A DNA stretch of 64,000 bases, taken from assembly GCA_001972305.1 (NCBI GenBank), contig BDDD01001363.1, forward strand, positions 186,001 to 250,000, given 5' to 3'. The DNA comes from Cephalotus follicularis (taxonomy: Eukaryota > Streptophyta > Magnoliopsida > Oxalidales > Cephalotaceae). The notes beneath the pieces are model-generated. The model saw only the letters and a list, made by a program, of their open reading frames with translations, searched no databases and was not told the origin of the DNA. A program made the position numbers and the translations under genes. Numbering within the stretch: the first letter of the stretch is position 1; the number at the start of each line of letters is the position of its first letter. Positions 19,061-30,559 of this stretch are shown in pieces.

Positions 19061-19548
19061 ACCTTCATGAAAGTGACACTTAGCTCAATATTTAGAACAT
19101 CCAGTTACCTATCATAGATGGTAAGTTCAACTATAACTAATTGCCTATAGGTAGCTCTATAGGTACTCAACTAGTTACAGATTCACGAAATCAATCATAT
19201 CAATCAATCAGTCACTTGAGCAGCTCACATAAGTCTCAAGTCCTCCAAAGGTGGTACACAACTCTAGGACGATAATACTAACCTCAAGAAAGCGACACAT
19301 AGCTGTAAGGTTAGTTACGTGGCTTGACTATACACATAGGTATAAACCATCCCGAAGGAGGCACACAACTCTAGGGTTATACGTACAAGTCAAAATCCCC
19401 TCGAAGATGGCACATAGCTCAAGGACCAAACAAGTGTCGTCTATCGTTCCGTTATAAGAAGCTAACGTGGGTCTCAAGTCCCCCAAAGGTGACACACAGC
19501 TCTAGGATGAGGACATCTAACCTCTCGAAAGTGGCACGCAGCTCTAGG
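19061..19548. repeat. Seven dispersed copies of a GAAAGTGGCACACAGCTCTAGG motif
   Basis: Copies at about 19061-19090, 19241-19270, 19281-19309, 19349-19376, 19396-19423, 19479-19506 and 19521-19548. All vary around CC-N-(C/A)GAAAGTGGCACACAGCTCTAGG. Spacing is irregular (40-180 bp), so this is not a simple tandem array. All lie in the transcribed part of the long minus-strand LTR. Confidence 0.65.
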
Positions 19549-19719
19549 TGAGTCACGAAGCTCGACTAAACACTAACTATGATCACTTCCTTTCCCATGC
19601 TATAACTATAAAACCTAGGAAGAAACCCAGTTATCACTTTACACGGGCCTAGGAAAGGTCTCGGAAGAAAATCCTTTTTTAAAAAAGTGCTTTGAAAACA
19701 TTTGCAAAAAAAATGCCAA

Positions 19720-19980
19720 CATAAGCAACTACGCTTTGAGTTTGAACGGGGACGCTTAGCGCTTAAGTGTTGATAATCAGTTTAAGCATCAGCAGTTAAG
19801 GCACACAGTAGCTTTTAAATATTTTGAAGAAGGACTAAGCGATGACGCTTAAGACTAAACGTCGTCGCTTAGTCAAGCGCTGTTGAGAATGGCAAAGCGC
19901 TGATAGTCAAACACGATTTTCCATTTTAAAACAAGGGCAAAGCGATGACGCTTACGGGGAAAGCGTCAGAGCTTTGCCTA
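19720..19980. repeat. Second AAGCG..CGCTT palindrome cluster
   Basis: Variants include GGGGACGCTTAGCGCTTAAG (about 19748), CTAAGCGATGACGCTTAAG (19837), AACGTCGTCGCTTAGTC (19858) and AAAGCGATGACGCTTACGG (19939). This is the same core word as in LTR B, but within the surrounding long LTR and on the transcribed side of its TATA box. Confidence 0.6.
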
Positions 19981-20733
19981 ATAGAACTTTTGGTTCTTAG
20001 TTTTAAAACTTTCAAATCGATTTCTTTAAAATTTGTTCATTTCAAGTTTAATACCAGGTCCTTAGATCATTTCTATGCCATTAAGACAAGTTTTATCCAT
20101 TCAAATCCGTTCTTAATCAATTTTAGGTCAAAACCACCAATATACCATATAAACCCTAACATTTCAATTCATTAAACTCATTAACTTTCGATATATAGAA
20201 ATAGTTCATATATGTACATACATGTGTAAAGCATGGCATATTTAGTTAGAAAAGGTTTCTACTACAGATTTGAAGCTTGCACTTGGTCATAGGTTGAGTA
20301 AAGTGAGAAAGAACTCAAGTTCTTGGCCTTTAGAGCTTCATTCTTGTGTCAATCAAGTCTATGATCAATCTATAACTCTTTCCCTTCAATTTCCCATGCT
20401 AATCAATCAATTTGGGTGAATTTGAGAGTGTTTGGGTTAGAGGGAGAGAAAAAAACGAGCGAGAGAAGAGAGAAGTGAGAAAATGAATGAAAATAGAGTT
20501 TAGGTCGTTATTTATAGGCTCTTCACTCAAAACTACCCCCATGCAATATCAATATCGTAAATAATCATACAATCAATCCATATGGGTATTGGAAATACCC
20601 CACTCAAATAATATCTATATGCATAATCATTTCTATAATATCAGTACTTACCATACCACGTGATACAATAAATGCTAAAACTGCAAAAGGGATGTTTTAG
20701 AGCGTTAGATAGGATATGGTCCTAGGGTATACA

Positions 20734-22179
20734 TTATGATGATATAGAGAAATGTGTGTTTTTTTAACCAATGGAGATGACCCAATAATTAATTTTGCTA
20801 TTTTGATTTTACCTAATACTTCTTATTTTTCAATAAAAAACAATTACAATCACTTAAAAATTCATATATCGAATTTAATTTTTAACCTAAAAAAGAGGTA
20901 AAGAGTATTTTTTGGGGTCTCCGATCAGGGACTTTATGATTCATTGAGTTCCATTTTAGATTCTATGTCAAGCTCCTTTAGAAGCTGGTCCTAAAAGCTC
21001 TTCCAAACACCTCTTTGCTTGTCCTACTTTCATGTTGATGATAGGTGTGTTAGTAACGGAAGATTATTGTATGCATTGAGTACATCACATGGTTATGCAC
21101 TAAGTCATGACAGTCTAAAAAATAAGGTTTGCTGATAAGTGGCAAATAAATAAATAATTAATTGTTAGATGGTTGTGCAATATTAGACTAGTGCTTAAAT
21201 CGTATAGTGCAATGAGTGCACTTACTAAGCATTCAAATCACGTGTCATATTGAACGCATGATTACAAGTCTACCACTACAAGGGTTAACTATGAGAGTGT
21301 AAGAGTCTTTTATACTTGCAACCTAAACGAGTAATTCTTGTACAGATTCGTTTATAGACAAAAAAAAAAAAGAGATAAAAAAAAAGATAAACAAGAAAAA
21401 AGTAAAAAAAAAATTCTCTCTCTTTGTTTATTTCTCTTCCTACTTTATCCTATAAATAAGGTGCACCTAAGAATTTTCCTAGATTAAGTAAAATTTGAGA
21501 GATTTGAAGTCAGATCAATGATATGGAGAGCAAACCCAATATGTAATCATAAGATGTACTACTGCTATTGTAATCCATACATTTAGTGGTAATACTTTCA
21601 TGTTCATGGTAGTGGTGTTACTAATAACATGGAGAGTGCAAGAGTATCTCACCTCAAGTAAAATCCAGACGTGACTGAGTGACGAGAGCATATCCATTTC
21701 AAACCAGGATGTACTATTGTACTATGTGGTTACTTTTAATTACCTTCTGTTGTAATTCAAACATTTTCACTTAAATAATCGGAAGTTTCTGTTTAAGATT
21801 TATTATATAAAAAGAGAGCAATATAATATTATCATGGTTAGAATGGACATCCACACCAATAATCGTAATTCGTAAAAATAATGTAATTAACTATAAATAA
21901 GTTCACAAATAAATTATTAAAATATATTTTTTAATTTTTAATAAAATAATGATAATTCAGTTATAATAAATTTATAATAACTCAGTTGTAATTGTAATTA
22001 ATAATATTACACAACTCGTAAAGATTTTGTTAAAGTGACAAAAAGAAAGAAATGTCATAAAAATATAGGCCCAAACTTGACATGGGCCTATCTATCTTTG
22101 ACAAATTCTCCACACAAAAAACAAAAACGGAAATCAAAATCTGCAAAACCCTAACGAACCACACAAAAAAAAGAAAGAG
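20734..22179. other. Intergenic, AT-rich
   Basis: No convincing gene. A-rich runs lie at 21360-21415. The last 100 bases are probably the 5' UTR of the small gene that follows (AAAACCCTAACGAACC, then an A-rich leader before ATG). Confidence 0.4.
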
Positions 22180-23689
22180 ATGACGCAGAAAGGGAGTCTA
22201 TTCAAAGGCCAACAGAAGAAGAAAACAATTCCCCCTAGCCGCCATGGCAAAATCCCTGCCATACGCAAAGGTCTCTTTCTCTCTCTATCTCTTCCTCCCT
22301 GTGTCATATATATATGTATGCATGCTTATTGTATTAGTTTCATGAACCAAATTCCATTTATTGAAATATGGGTTCTTCTTTTATAGGGAAGAGAAACTTT
22401 AAGCCCTCAAAAATAACTAAGGAGATGGATGCTGATCGTGTAAGCTTTCATTGCTCCCTCACTTTTTTATTTATCCAATTAAACCAAAAAAAAAAAAAAT
22501 TGTTAGTTTTTGGTGCATTATAACCAACCCCTTAATGTTGCTTTCAAGTCCTTTTTTTAGAAGATTAGAAATTTAATGTCGGTGAAGTGTGTCCCCCTTT
22601 TCTATTTTTGTTGCTTTGTTATGAATTATTAGCAGCAGGGGAATTGTCGTCTGCAAATTTCATAAGCAATGGACTTTAGCCTTATAAGGAACAGCTCGCA
22701 AGAGGTTCCAAGTCCTGTTTTACTGTTTTGAAACATTTGGCTGATTTTTGTAAGCACATATTTTGAATTTACTACAGCTAGTCCCCTGGAGTTGGTCATC
22801 CGATCAATAAGTTCTACTTTAATGTTTCTCTGGTAGGTGGGTTCTTGATTGTGCTTTAACATGAAGAAATATGTTGATTTTTAGGATTTGTTGGGTGCTC
22901 TTGATTTATTAAGGGAGTTGTACAGGTTTTGGAGTGAAGTGCTGTTGTTTGGTCTCTTGTTGACAAGGAAATATTTACACAAGGGATATTTAAAAATTTA
23001 GATGAAGCCTTTCCCCAGATTTCATTTTTGACTGTCGGAGTTTCCAGTCCTTTGTTTTGAGACCTATTCGGATAAAGTGAAACTAAAGGTGATGGGGATT
23101 TTTGTAGACATAGTTAGGACAGCTGATGCTTTCAAGCTCAACTATATAAGCAGCTGAATTTTGTATGTGCAATTTAACGACATCACACTAATAGTCACTG
23201 CAGCACTCGTAACTTTCTTTAAAATTGTTCACTTATTATTATGACCAAAAAGATGGAAAAAAAAAGGAAAACAAAATAGGTAATGGGAGTTTTTCAGGTG
23301 TACTGAAGCTGTTTTTTTTAGTTCCACATTGAAACCTCTATGACAATTCTCAGCTTCTTAGTCATCGTTTGCATGCCTATCCCTCAAAATTTATGATATT
23401 CTATTGAAGTTTTATTAGTGCCTGATATTGAAGTTGTTACTTGACCATTTATACAATTGTATTTCATTTTCAATTGCAATAGAGGTCAGTTTAATGACAT
23501 TTGTATCTTTCCAAATGGTATTTTAAACACTGTTGGCTTTCATGTTTCTATTATTGAGAGCAGGAGCTTAGCAAGTTTATAAACCAATGCAATGAAATCA
23601 AAGCAGCAACTGTTGCTAACAAGGAAGGTGGCCAACTAAGTATCGTCAAACCACCGCAAGCGTCTTCCAGTGATGCTAAGAAACAGTAA
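22180..23689 (+). CDS. Small basic conserved plant protein, 89 aa, function unknown
   Basis: Three exons with canonical GT-AG sites and consistent phases: 22180-22270, 22387-22439, 23564-23689. The product is 89 aa. It begins MTQKGSLFKGQQKKKTIPPS and is very basic through exon 2 (GKRNFKPSKITKEMDADR). It ends in an alpha-helical, mixed-charge stretch (ELSKFINQCNEIKAATVANK) and a Ser/Lys-rich tail. The start is the first ATG after an A-rich leader, and its codon frame is open across all exons. No membrane segment or signal peptide. The Lys/Arg-rich N-terminus and small size fit a nucleolar or ribosome-associated protein; it may belong with the DUF2462/UPF0390-like small basic proteins, but I do not recognise it with certainty. 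Its neighbours are transposons on both sides, so context gives no clue. Confidence 0.82.
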
Positions 23690-24519
23690 TGATATTGCAG
23701 TAGTGTGGATACAAAGAGCATCAAGTTGATCATAATGTGATATCATCTAGCCTTCTCACTGATGTCCCTACCATTAGAGTAGGCGTCAAAGTTTTGACTT
23801 TGAGTGTATTGCTTGATTAAAATCCTGAATAGGGTGATTTTGGAATCTCCTTGCATGTGTATGTTCGCCTCTGTTTTTTTCTTCTTCTTCTTTTTTTCAG
23901 TTGAAAATTTAACTTTAAAAGTGAATTAAGACAATTTTCTTTTGTGTGTATTGATGTGGCATTCTCCTCTATTCGGTTGCTGTTCCAATATAACGTGTTT
24001 GGTTTAGACTTTTGATTAGCATTTTAGGTGGTGCAAAATGAGAGTAAGCTATCATCAGTGTGAAATCTGATCCTCCAGCATGTTGAGAAGGGAATCTAAG
24101 ATCTTGATAAGCTTCAAGTAGAGACACTGGGGGTTTGAGAATCAATAAATGTTAAGTAATAATTTATCAGTTCAATTTTGATTGCTAGATGGTTGGTTCA
24201 AGTGGTCAAATTTAGAACCCGTTGTCAACCACAAAGTTAAATACCCGTTTTTTCGTTGTGTAGAGAAGAAGGGGGTCACCATGTCTTTAGGGTTAGGGTG
24301 TGTTGATATAGTGATTTAGGTTTGGATTGATTGATTGGTAATTAAAAACATAAAATTATTACTTCGTTGAAGGATTAATAACTGATAAAAGTTGAGAAGT
24401 GGATGTTTAAATTCGTAAAATCTTTTGAGAATTATTTGATGCAATTTACTACATGACTTTAGGGGTTTATATGCACATCATTTATATAAGAGTAATAATA
24501 TTAATAATGTTATTAATAA
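23690..24519. other. 3' flank of the small gene; intergenic
   Basis: The first few hundred bases are probable 3' UTR, with a pyrimidine-rich CTTCTTCTTC stretch near 23880. AT-rich intergenic DNA follows, up to the target duplication of the Copia element. No gene seen. Confidence 0.45.
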
Positions 24520-24524
24520 CATAT

Positions 24525-24734
24525 TATTGTAAAATTAGTCAAAAATTAGGCAAAATTAGGTATGAATTACTATTCTAATAATTATAATTACTGTTCCAAT
24601 AACCCCTAAATTCTTATAAATATAAATGTAATGTTAAGAAGAAATTAAGGAATTCATAATAAGAAAATCTCTTATTCTCTTTTACTTTCTCTCTCAATTT
24701 CTTTATAAGTAGTTAATCACACAAGTTTATAACA
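24525..24734 (+). repeat. 5' LTR of Copia copy 1
   Basis: 210 bp. Starts TATTGTAAAATTAG and ends GTTTATAACA. Aligns by eye along its length with 30349-30554, sharing AATGTAATGTTAAGAAGAAA and AGTTTATAACA. A TATA-like TATAAATATAAATG lies at about 24616. Confidence 0.9.
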
Positions 24735-24752
24735 CGTTATCAGCACGAGACT
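24735..24752 (+). other. Primer-binding site of Copia copy 1
   Basis: CGTTATCAGCACGAGACT directly follows the 5' LTR. GTTATCAGCACGAG is the form seen in many plant Copia elements of the Hopscotch/Ale type (recognised from memory of the family). Confidence 0.6.
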
Positions 24753-24802
24753 CTATCCAGTTGAAATTTGAGGTAATTTAAATTAGTTTCTCACATATAT
24801 AT

Positions 24803-24804
<2 letters not shown>

Positions 24805-24840
<36 letters not shown>
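24805..24840. repeat. (AC)18 microsatellite
   Basis: Uninterrupted AC dinucleotides in the Copia leader, followed by ATATATATAA. Confidence 0.95.
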
Positions 24841-24849
<9 letters not shown>

Positions 24850-25299
24850 ATAGAGATTAACGGTTCCATCGATTGGTCGGAGTACCGCCTATGTGTAAAA
24901 ACGTATATTATATATATAATAAAGTTCCGCAGTTTCATCGTTTGTACAGAGTACCGACGACGTATGAAAACGTATGTCTCTATTATTACTTTAGCATATT
25001 ACTTATATGTGCTGATCACTATATAAGTGGTGTGAAACATTATTATGATTTACTGTTCTTGAGATACCATTTGTCTACTGGAATTGTCCGAGACTTAGTG
25101 AGAACCTATATGTTTAATACCTAACGGTATCACTTTACAATGTATAAGTGAGAACTCGTTTACAGTTTTATATATTTACATTATTTACTTTATGATCAAT
25201 TTTAATTATTGCAATTATCTAATATTTGATCCATTTAATAATGTAAGTAAGGATATTATCATATATCTATATATATTTAATCTTGAAAACGGTTATCAT

Positions 25300-25470
25300 C
25301 ACTTGAGGTGGTGACTTAGTGGTAGGAAACCGCTCATTCATACATGAGGTTCGGCGTTCGAGTCTCGGCAAGCCCCATTATGCTCAAGTGGTCTCATGTC
25401 CTAATTAAATCGGGGGAAAGTGAGCGTGGCCTATGATTGCACCAATGAGGTCTCAAAATTTTTTTATTGT
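25300..25470 (+). mobile_element. tRNA-derived SINE-like insertion in the Copia leader
   Basis: A box-A-like GTGACTTAGTGGTAGG (about 25311) and a box-B-like GCGTTCGAGTCTCGG (about 25353) precede about 100 bp of body and an AAAATTTTTTTA end. It lies between the primer-binding site and gag, so it is a nested insertion or a captured segment. Ends and target duplication are not clear. Confidence 0.5.
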
Positions 25471-25534
25471 AGTAAATTTTGTTTATTTATTATGATTAAA
25501 TGACATTTATTTTATCTTTTGATTCAATGTAAAA

Positions 25535-26590
25535 ATGGAAAACATTGAAAATCAGAAATTCATTGCCCTTGATATTTCTGGAAAGAATTATCTATCTTGG
25601 GTACTTGATGTGAAACTGCATTTGAGTGCTAAGAAATTAAGGCACACGATTGAGGAAGAAAATGCAGCAACAAATGAGGAACGTACCACTGCATTGATTT
25701 TCTTAAGACATCATATTGATGATGGCCTGAAATATGAGTATCTAACTGTTGAAAATCCACTTGAATTGTGGCAAAACCTAAATGATAGGTTTGAGCACTT
25801 GAAAGCTGTTGTACTGCCAAAGGCATTAAATGATTGGTCACAGCTACGATTTCAGGATTTCAAAACTGTTTCGGAATATAATTCCACGTTGTTTAAAATT
25901 GTATCACAATTAAAGATGTGTGGTGAAGTTATCACCGAGGATATGTTGCTGGAGAAAACATATCGAACATTTCATGCATCCAATGTGTTACTGCAACAAC
26001 AATATAGGTTGCATGGGTTTAAGAAATATCGTGAACTAATTGGATCTCTTTTTATTGCGGAGCAAAATAATGAATTACTCCTGCAAAATCATGACAGTCG
26101 TCCGACTGGTTCAGCCTCTTTACCAGAGGTAAACGAAACTTCATCCCATTTTGGAGGACGAGGAAGAGGGCGTGGTCGAGGACGTGGCAATGGAAAAAAT
26201 CAAAATTTCTTGGGGTCACATAATAACAATAGCATGAAATGGTAAATACCTGATACAAAACAACGTCAAAAGTGGCGTAATCCTGGACAATCCAGCAATG
26301 CTGGACAAGCCCAAAGTAAAAAGGGAAATTGCAATCGATGTGGTATGGAAGGTCATTGATACCGTGCTTGTCGCATAGCGAATCATTGGGTAGACTTGTA
26401 CCAAGCTTCTCTAAAAGAGAAAGGCAAACAAGTTGAAACAAATCTTATCGGTCATTGTAATACTTTGGAAACTACACAATCAGACCTTGTTTCAATGGGT
26501 ACAACTCATTTGAACATTGCTGATTTCTTAACTGATCCAAATGAGAAAATGGACCAAGTGATTACCAACGAAAACTTCCATCTTGGTTGA
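25535..26590 (+). pseudogene. Copia gag (UBN2-type) with zinc knuckle, broken
   Basis: Starts MENIENQKFIALDISGKNYL, the usual start of plant Copia gag. A UBN2-type capsid-like region (ELWQNLNDRFEH, LNDWSQLRFQDFKTV) runs to about residue 190. A GRGRGRGRGRG basic stretch then leads to an in-frame TAA at 26243. A CX2CX4HX4C zinc knuckle (CNRCGMEGH-stop-YRAC) lies at about 26335-26372, its Trp codon now TGA. The frame reopens to 26588. In the family gag forms the particle and binds RNA. Several stops fit C-to-T or G-to-A change of CAA, CAG or TGG. Confidence 0.88.
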
Positions 26591-26689
26591 TATTGTATGC
26601 CATTGTTTTAATATTTATCACTTTTGAATAAAGTGCTTATAAAGTAATAAATGTAACATAGTTATATTTATTAATAACATGTGTGTTTT

Positions 26690-29600
26690 TATCTATAGAT
26701 CATCATACAATGGATATTTGAGATATATGCATAGCTGACAGTGCAACAACACACACAATACTCCAGAATAAAAAGTATTTTTCACATTTAACAATAGCAA
26801 AGGCTAATGTTAGAATAATTTTTGGTACATCAGACCTAATTGAAGGTTCTGGAATGGCCAGCTTTGTGTTATAAAATGGAACACAAATGCGCATCACAGA
26901 TGCTTTATATTCGACAAAGTCTAGAAGAAACTTATTTAGTTTTAAAGATATTCGCCTTAATGGTTATCATATTGAAACCACAAATGAAAATGGCAAAGAA
27001 TATCTTTATATCACTGGTAATGCTTCCGGCCGAAAGAAAATATTGGAGAAACTCAATGGACTTTCTTATGGGATATACATTATGAAAATTAGAGAAATTA
27101 AATCACATAATGTTGTGGATTCAAAAGTCATAGACTTAAAAGGGTTCATGATTTGGCATGAACGACTAGGTCACCCAGGTGTGACAATGATGCGTCGAAT
27201 AATTGAAAGTTCACATGACCATCCACTTAAAAGTAGAAAATGCTATTGAATAATGAGAACCATTGCGTTGCTTGTTCGCAAGGAAAACTCATTATAAGAC
27301 CATCTACAACAAAAGTAGTTGTAGAATCTCCAAAATTCTTAGAGAGAATTCAAGGAGATATTTGTGGACCGATTAATCCACCATCTGGACCATTTTGATA
27401 TTTCATGGTCTTAATAGATGCATTGACAAGATGGTCGCATGTATGCTTACTTTCAACTCGCAATGTTGCATTTGCGAAACTATTAGCTCAAATAAATAAA
27501 TTACGAGCACAATTTTCAGATCATCCTATAAAGTCTATTCGGCTAGATAATGCTGCTGAATTTTGTTCCAAAGCATTTGCTATATTGTATGGCAATAGGA
27601 ATTGCCATTAAACATCATGTTCCTCACGTACACACCCAAAATGGGTTAGCCGAATCTCTTATCAAAAGACTTCAATTGATTACTCGTCCTTTATTGATGA
27701 GGTCAAAGTTACCCATTTTAGCTTGGGGACATACGATATTGCATGCTGCGGCTCTTATACGTATAAGACCGACTGCATATCATAAATATTTTCTATTACA
27801 ACTTTTTCTTGGCCAAGAACCAAACATATCCCACTTAAAAGTGTTTGGATGTGCAGTATACGTCCCTATTTCACCTCCTTAGCGGAGTAAGATGGGACCA
27901 CAACGCAGACTTGGTGTTTATGTGAGATTTGATTCTCCATCAATTATAAGGTATCTTGAACCATTAACATGTGACATGTTTACTGCACGTTATGCAGACT
28001 CTCATTTTGATGAATTGGTTTTCCCAGTGTTAGGGGGAGATAAGATTTTATTGAAAAATGAAAATGAATTTTCATGGAAAGCATCAAAAGTACATAATTT
28101 TGATCCACATACAAATGAATGTGAACTACAAGTTCAAAGGATCATTAATTTACAAAATATTGCTAATCAAATGCCAGATGCATTTAATGATGTTCAAAAA
28201 GTGGTAAAATCTTATATACCAGCTGTGAATGCTCCAGCAAGAATTGATATATCTAAAGCTAGTGAAAGCTCAATCGATATATCAAAGTCTAAACCACAGT
28301 GGAAACGTGGTAGACCAATTGGTGCTAAAGATATTGTGCCACGAAAACGAAAGGCAAATAAAGGTGGTGTACAAAACCCTGAAATAGCATTAACACAAGA
28401 TAATGTGTTATTTCCAGAACCCACATTGACTCCAGAGAGAGTACAAAGCCCTGAAGAGGCTGTGAGATTTCAAAATCAAGAAGTCTTGATTAATTATGCA
28501 CATAATGAACAAATATGGAATCGAGATGAGATTATAGTTAATGACAGGTTTGCCTATGTTGTTGCATTGGATATTGCAAATCCTGTTATGGATCCTGAAC
28601 CACAAAGTGTTGAACAATGTCAACAAAGAAATGATTGGCCAAAATGGAAAGATGCAATACAAGCAGAGTTGCAATCTTTGTCCAAACGAGAAGTATTTGG
28701 ACCAATAATTCAAACACCAAATGGTATAACCCCTGTTGGATTCAGATGGATATTTTTTCGAAAACGAAATGAGAAAAATGAAATTGTGAGATACAAAGCA
28801 AAGCTTGTAGCTCAAGGGTTCTCACAGAGACTAGGTATTGATTACTAGGAAACATATTCTCCAGTTATGGATGGAATCACTTTTCGATTCCTAATTAGTA
28901 TGGCTGCTTCAAAAGGACTTGAAACTCGTCTTATAGACGTAGTAACAACATACATATATGGATAACTTGATAGTGACATATATATGAGAAATCCTGATGG
29001 ATTTAAAGTTCTTGAATCGAACAAATCTTGCCACATATATTCAATTAAGCTACAACGTTCGTTGTATGGATTGAAACAATCTGGTCAAATGTGGTACAAT
29101 CGACTAAGTGAATATTTAATCAAAGAAGGGTATACAAATGATCAAATATGTCTATGTATTTTTATCAAAAAATCTAACGATGGATTTGCTATAATTGCAG
29201 TATATGTGGATGACTTAAATCTTGTAGGTACTTCTGAAGAACTTACAAAGACTGCGACCTATTTAAAGGGTGAGTTTGAAATGACAGATCTTGAAAAAAC
29301 AAAATTGTGTCTTGGTATACAGGTGGAGCACATATCATCTGAGATCTTCATCCATCAATCCACATACACTGAAAAGGTTCTTGGTCGATTCAACATGGAC
29401 AAAGCTTACCCTCTAAGCACTCCAATGGTCGTCCGATCTCTTGATATCAAGAAGTATCCATTTCGTCCTTAAGAAGAAGGGGAAGAAATTCTCGGACCTG
29501 AAGTCCCTTATCTTAGCGCAATTGGAGCACTATTGTATCTTGCAAATTGCACAAGACCTGATATTGCATTTTCCGTTAATTTGCTAGCAAGATATAGCTC

Positions 29601-30204
29601 TACACCAACAAGAAGGCACTGAAATAGGATTAAACACATAATGCGCTATCTGTGTGGAAGTACTAATATGGGTCTATTTTATCCAAGAGGAACAAAATCA
29701 ACATTGATTAGATATGCTGATGCGAGATACTTATCTGATCCACATAAAGCAAGATCACAAACATGTTGTGTCTTTACCTTTTGTGACACTGCTATATCAT
29801 GGCGATCAACAAAACAGACAATGACAACAACTTCTTCGAATCATTCAGGGATCCTTGCAATTCATGAAGTAAGCCGAGAATGTATATGGTTGAGATCAAT
29901 GGTTCAACATATACAAGAATCGTGTGGACTATCCTCGATTAGAAATAATCCCACAGTAATATATGAAGATAATACTGCTTGTATCACACAACTCAGAAGA
30001 GGATATGTCAAGGGTGATCGAACGAAACATATTTCACCAAAATTCTTCTACACCCACGAGCTTCAGAAAAATGGTGATATTAATGTACAACAAATCCGAT
30101 CATGTGACAATTTAGCGGATTTATTTACCAAGTCATTATCAGGTAATACATTTAAGAAGCTCAGACATGATATTGGGATGCGTCAGATTAAAGATCTTCA
30201 TTAA
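26690..30204 (+). pseudogene. Copia pol: protease, integrase, reverse transcriptase, RNase H, broken
   Basis: Protease remnant DSATTH near 26737. The GAG-pre-integrase motif (WHERLGHPG) is near 27152. An integrase core (QGDICGPINPPSGPF, LIDALTRWSHVCLL, QNGLAES) spans 27340-27880, with frameshifts near 27247 and 27590. RT_2 begins near 28640 (WPKWKDAIQAELQSL) and includes WIFFRKRNE, KAKLVAQGFSQ, LYGLKQSGQMWY and an intact YVDD active site near 29202. RNase H ends in YEDNTACITQ and KHISPKFFYTHEL. The last stop is at 30202-30204. Stops interrupt at about 26719, 26873, 27397, 27880, 28846, 28961, 29470 and 29620. A reading of 27892-28848 gives the longest uninterrupted segment (318 codons). Confidence 0.92.
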
Positions 30205-30348
30205 TACAGTACAAGAACTTGTGAAGTTTTGTTTCAGGGGGAGACTGTACTCTTTTTCCTTCGCAAAGGTTTTTATCCCAATAAGTTTTTTCTAGCAAGG
30301 TTTTAACGAGACAGTCATAGTAATGTGTAATAGAAATTCAATGAGGAG

Positions 30349-30554
30349 TATTGTAAAATTAGGCAAAAATTAGGCAAAATTATGTATGAATTAATATTCC
30401 AACAACCATAATTACTATTCTAACAACCCCCTAAATTCCTATAAATAGTAATGTAATGTTAAGAAGAAATTAAGGAATTCATAATAAGAAAGTCTCTTAT
30501 TTTTTTTTACTTTCTCTCTCAATTTCTTTATAAGCTAATCACACAAGTTTATAA
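30349..30554 (+). repeat. 3' LTR of Copia copy 1
   Basis: 206 bp, the partner of 24525-24734. Preceded by a purine run AATGAGGAG, a worn polypurine tract. The conserved Copia post-ORF block GTACTCTTTTTCCTTCGC lies upstream at about 30247. Confidence 0.88.
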
Positions 30555-30559
30555 CACAT

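Larger units (their letters stand above)
17184..20733 (-). mobile_element. Long chromovirus (Del/Tekay)-like LTR, interrupted by LTR B
   Basis: Read on the minus strand it starts near 20733 (TGTATACCCTAGGACC). It has a TATA box (CCTATAAATAACG, about 20510-20519) followed by a CT-rich leader, and ends near 17184 with CCCCCTACGAGTTCGGGGTG. This end resembles those I know from long Tekay/Del-type gypsy LTRs. Removing the nested LTR B and one target copy leaves about 2.4 kb. It contains a seven-copy CGAAAGTGGCACACAGCTC motif set (19061-19548), AAGCG..CGCTT palindromes (19720-19980), and a diverged duplicated phrase around CATATATATAG..ACACCAACATATATATAG / ATACCAGCATATATAAATAG. No coding domain seen and no clear target duplication, so boundaries are approximate. 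Confidence 0.55.
24520..30559 (+). mobile_element. Complete but inactivated Ty1/copia retrotransposon (copy 1)
   Basis: LTRs at 24525-24734 and 30349-30554 bracket one gag-pol region and are flanked by perfect CATAT duplications (24520-24524, 30555-30559). Order of domains is gag, protease, integrase, reverse transcriptase, RNase H, the Copia order. Both LTRs begin TATTG rather than the usual TGTTG. The reading frame is broken by about ten stops and two or more frameshifts, so no complete polyprotein can be made. A SINE-like unit sits in the leader, and an AC microsatellite lies just downstream of the primer-binding site. Confidence 0.93.

Noticed and set aside
28212..28815. Minus-strand frames of 70 and 135 codons inside Copia pol
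   Set aside because: Antisense shadows of the RT reading frame, with Phe/Ile/Leu-rich composition typical of such shadows.
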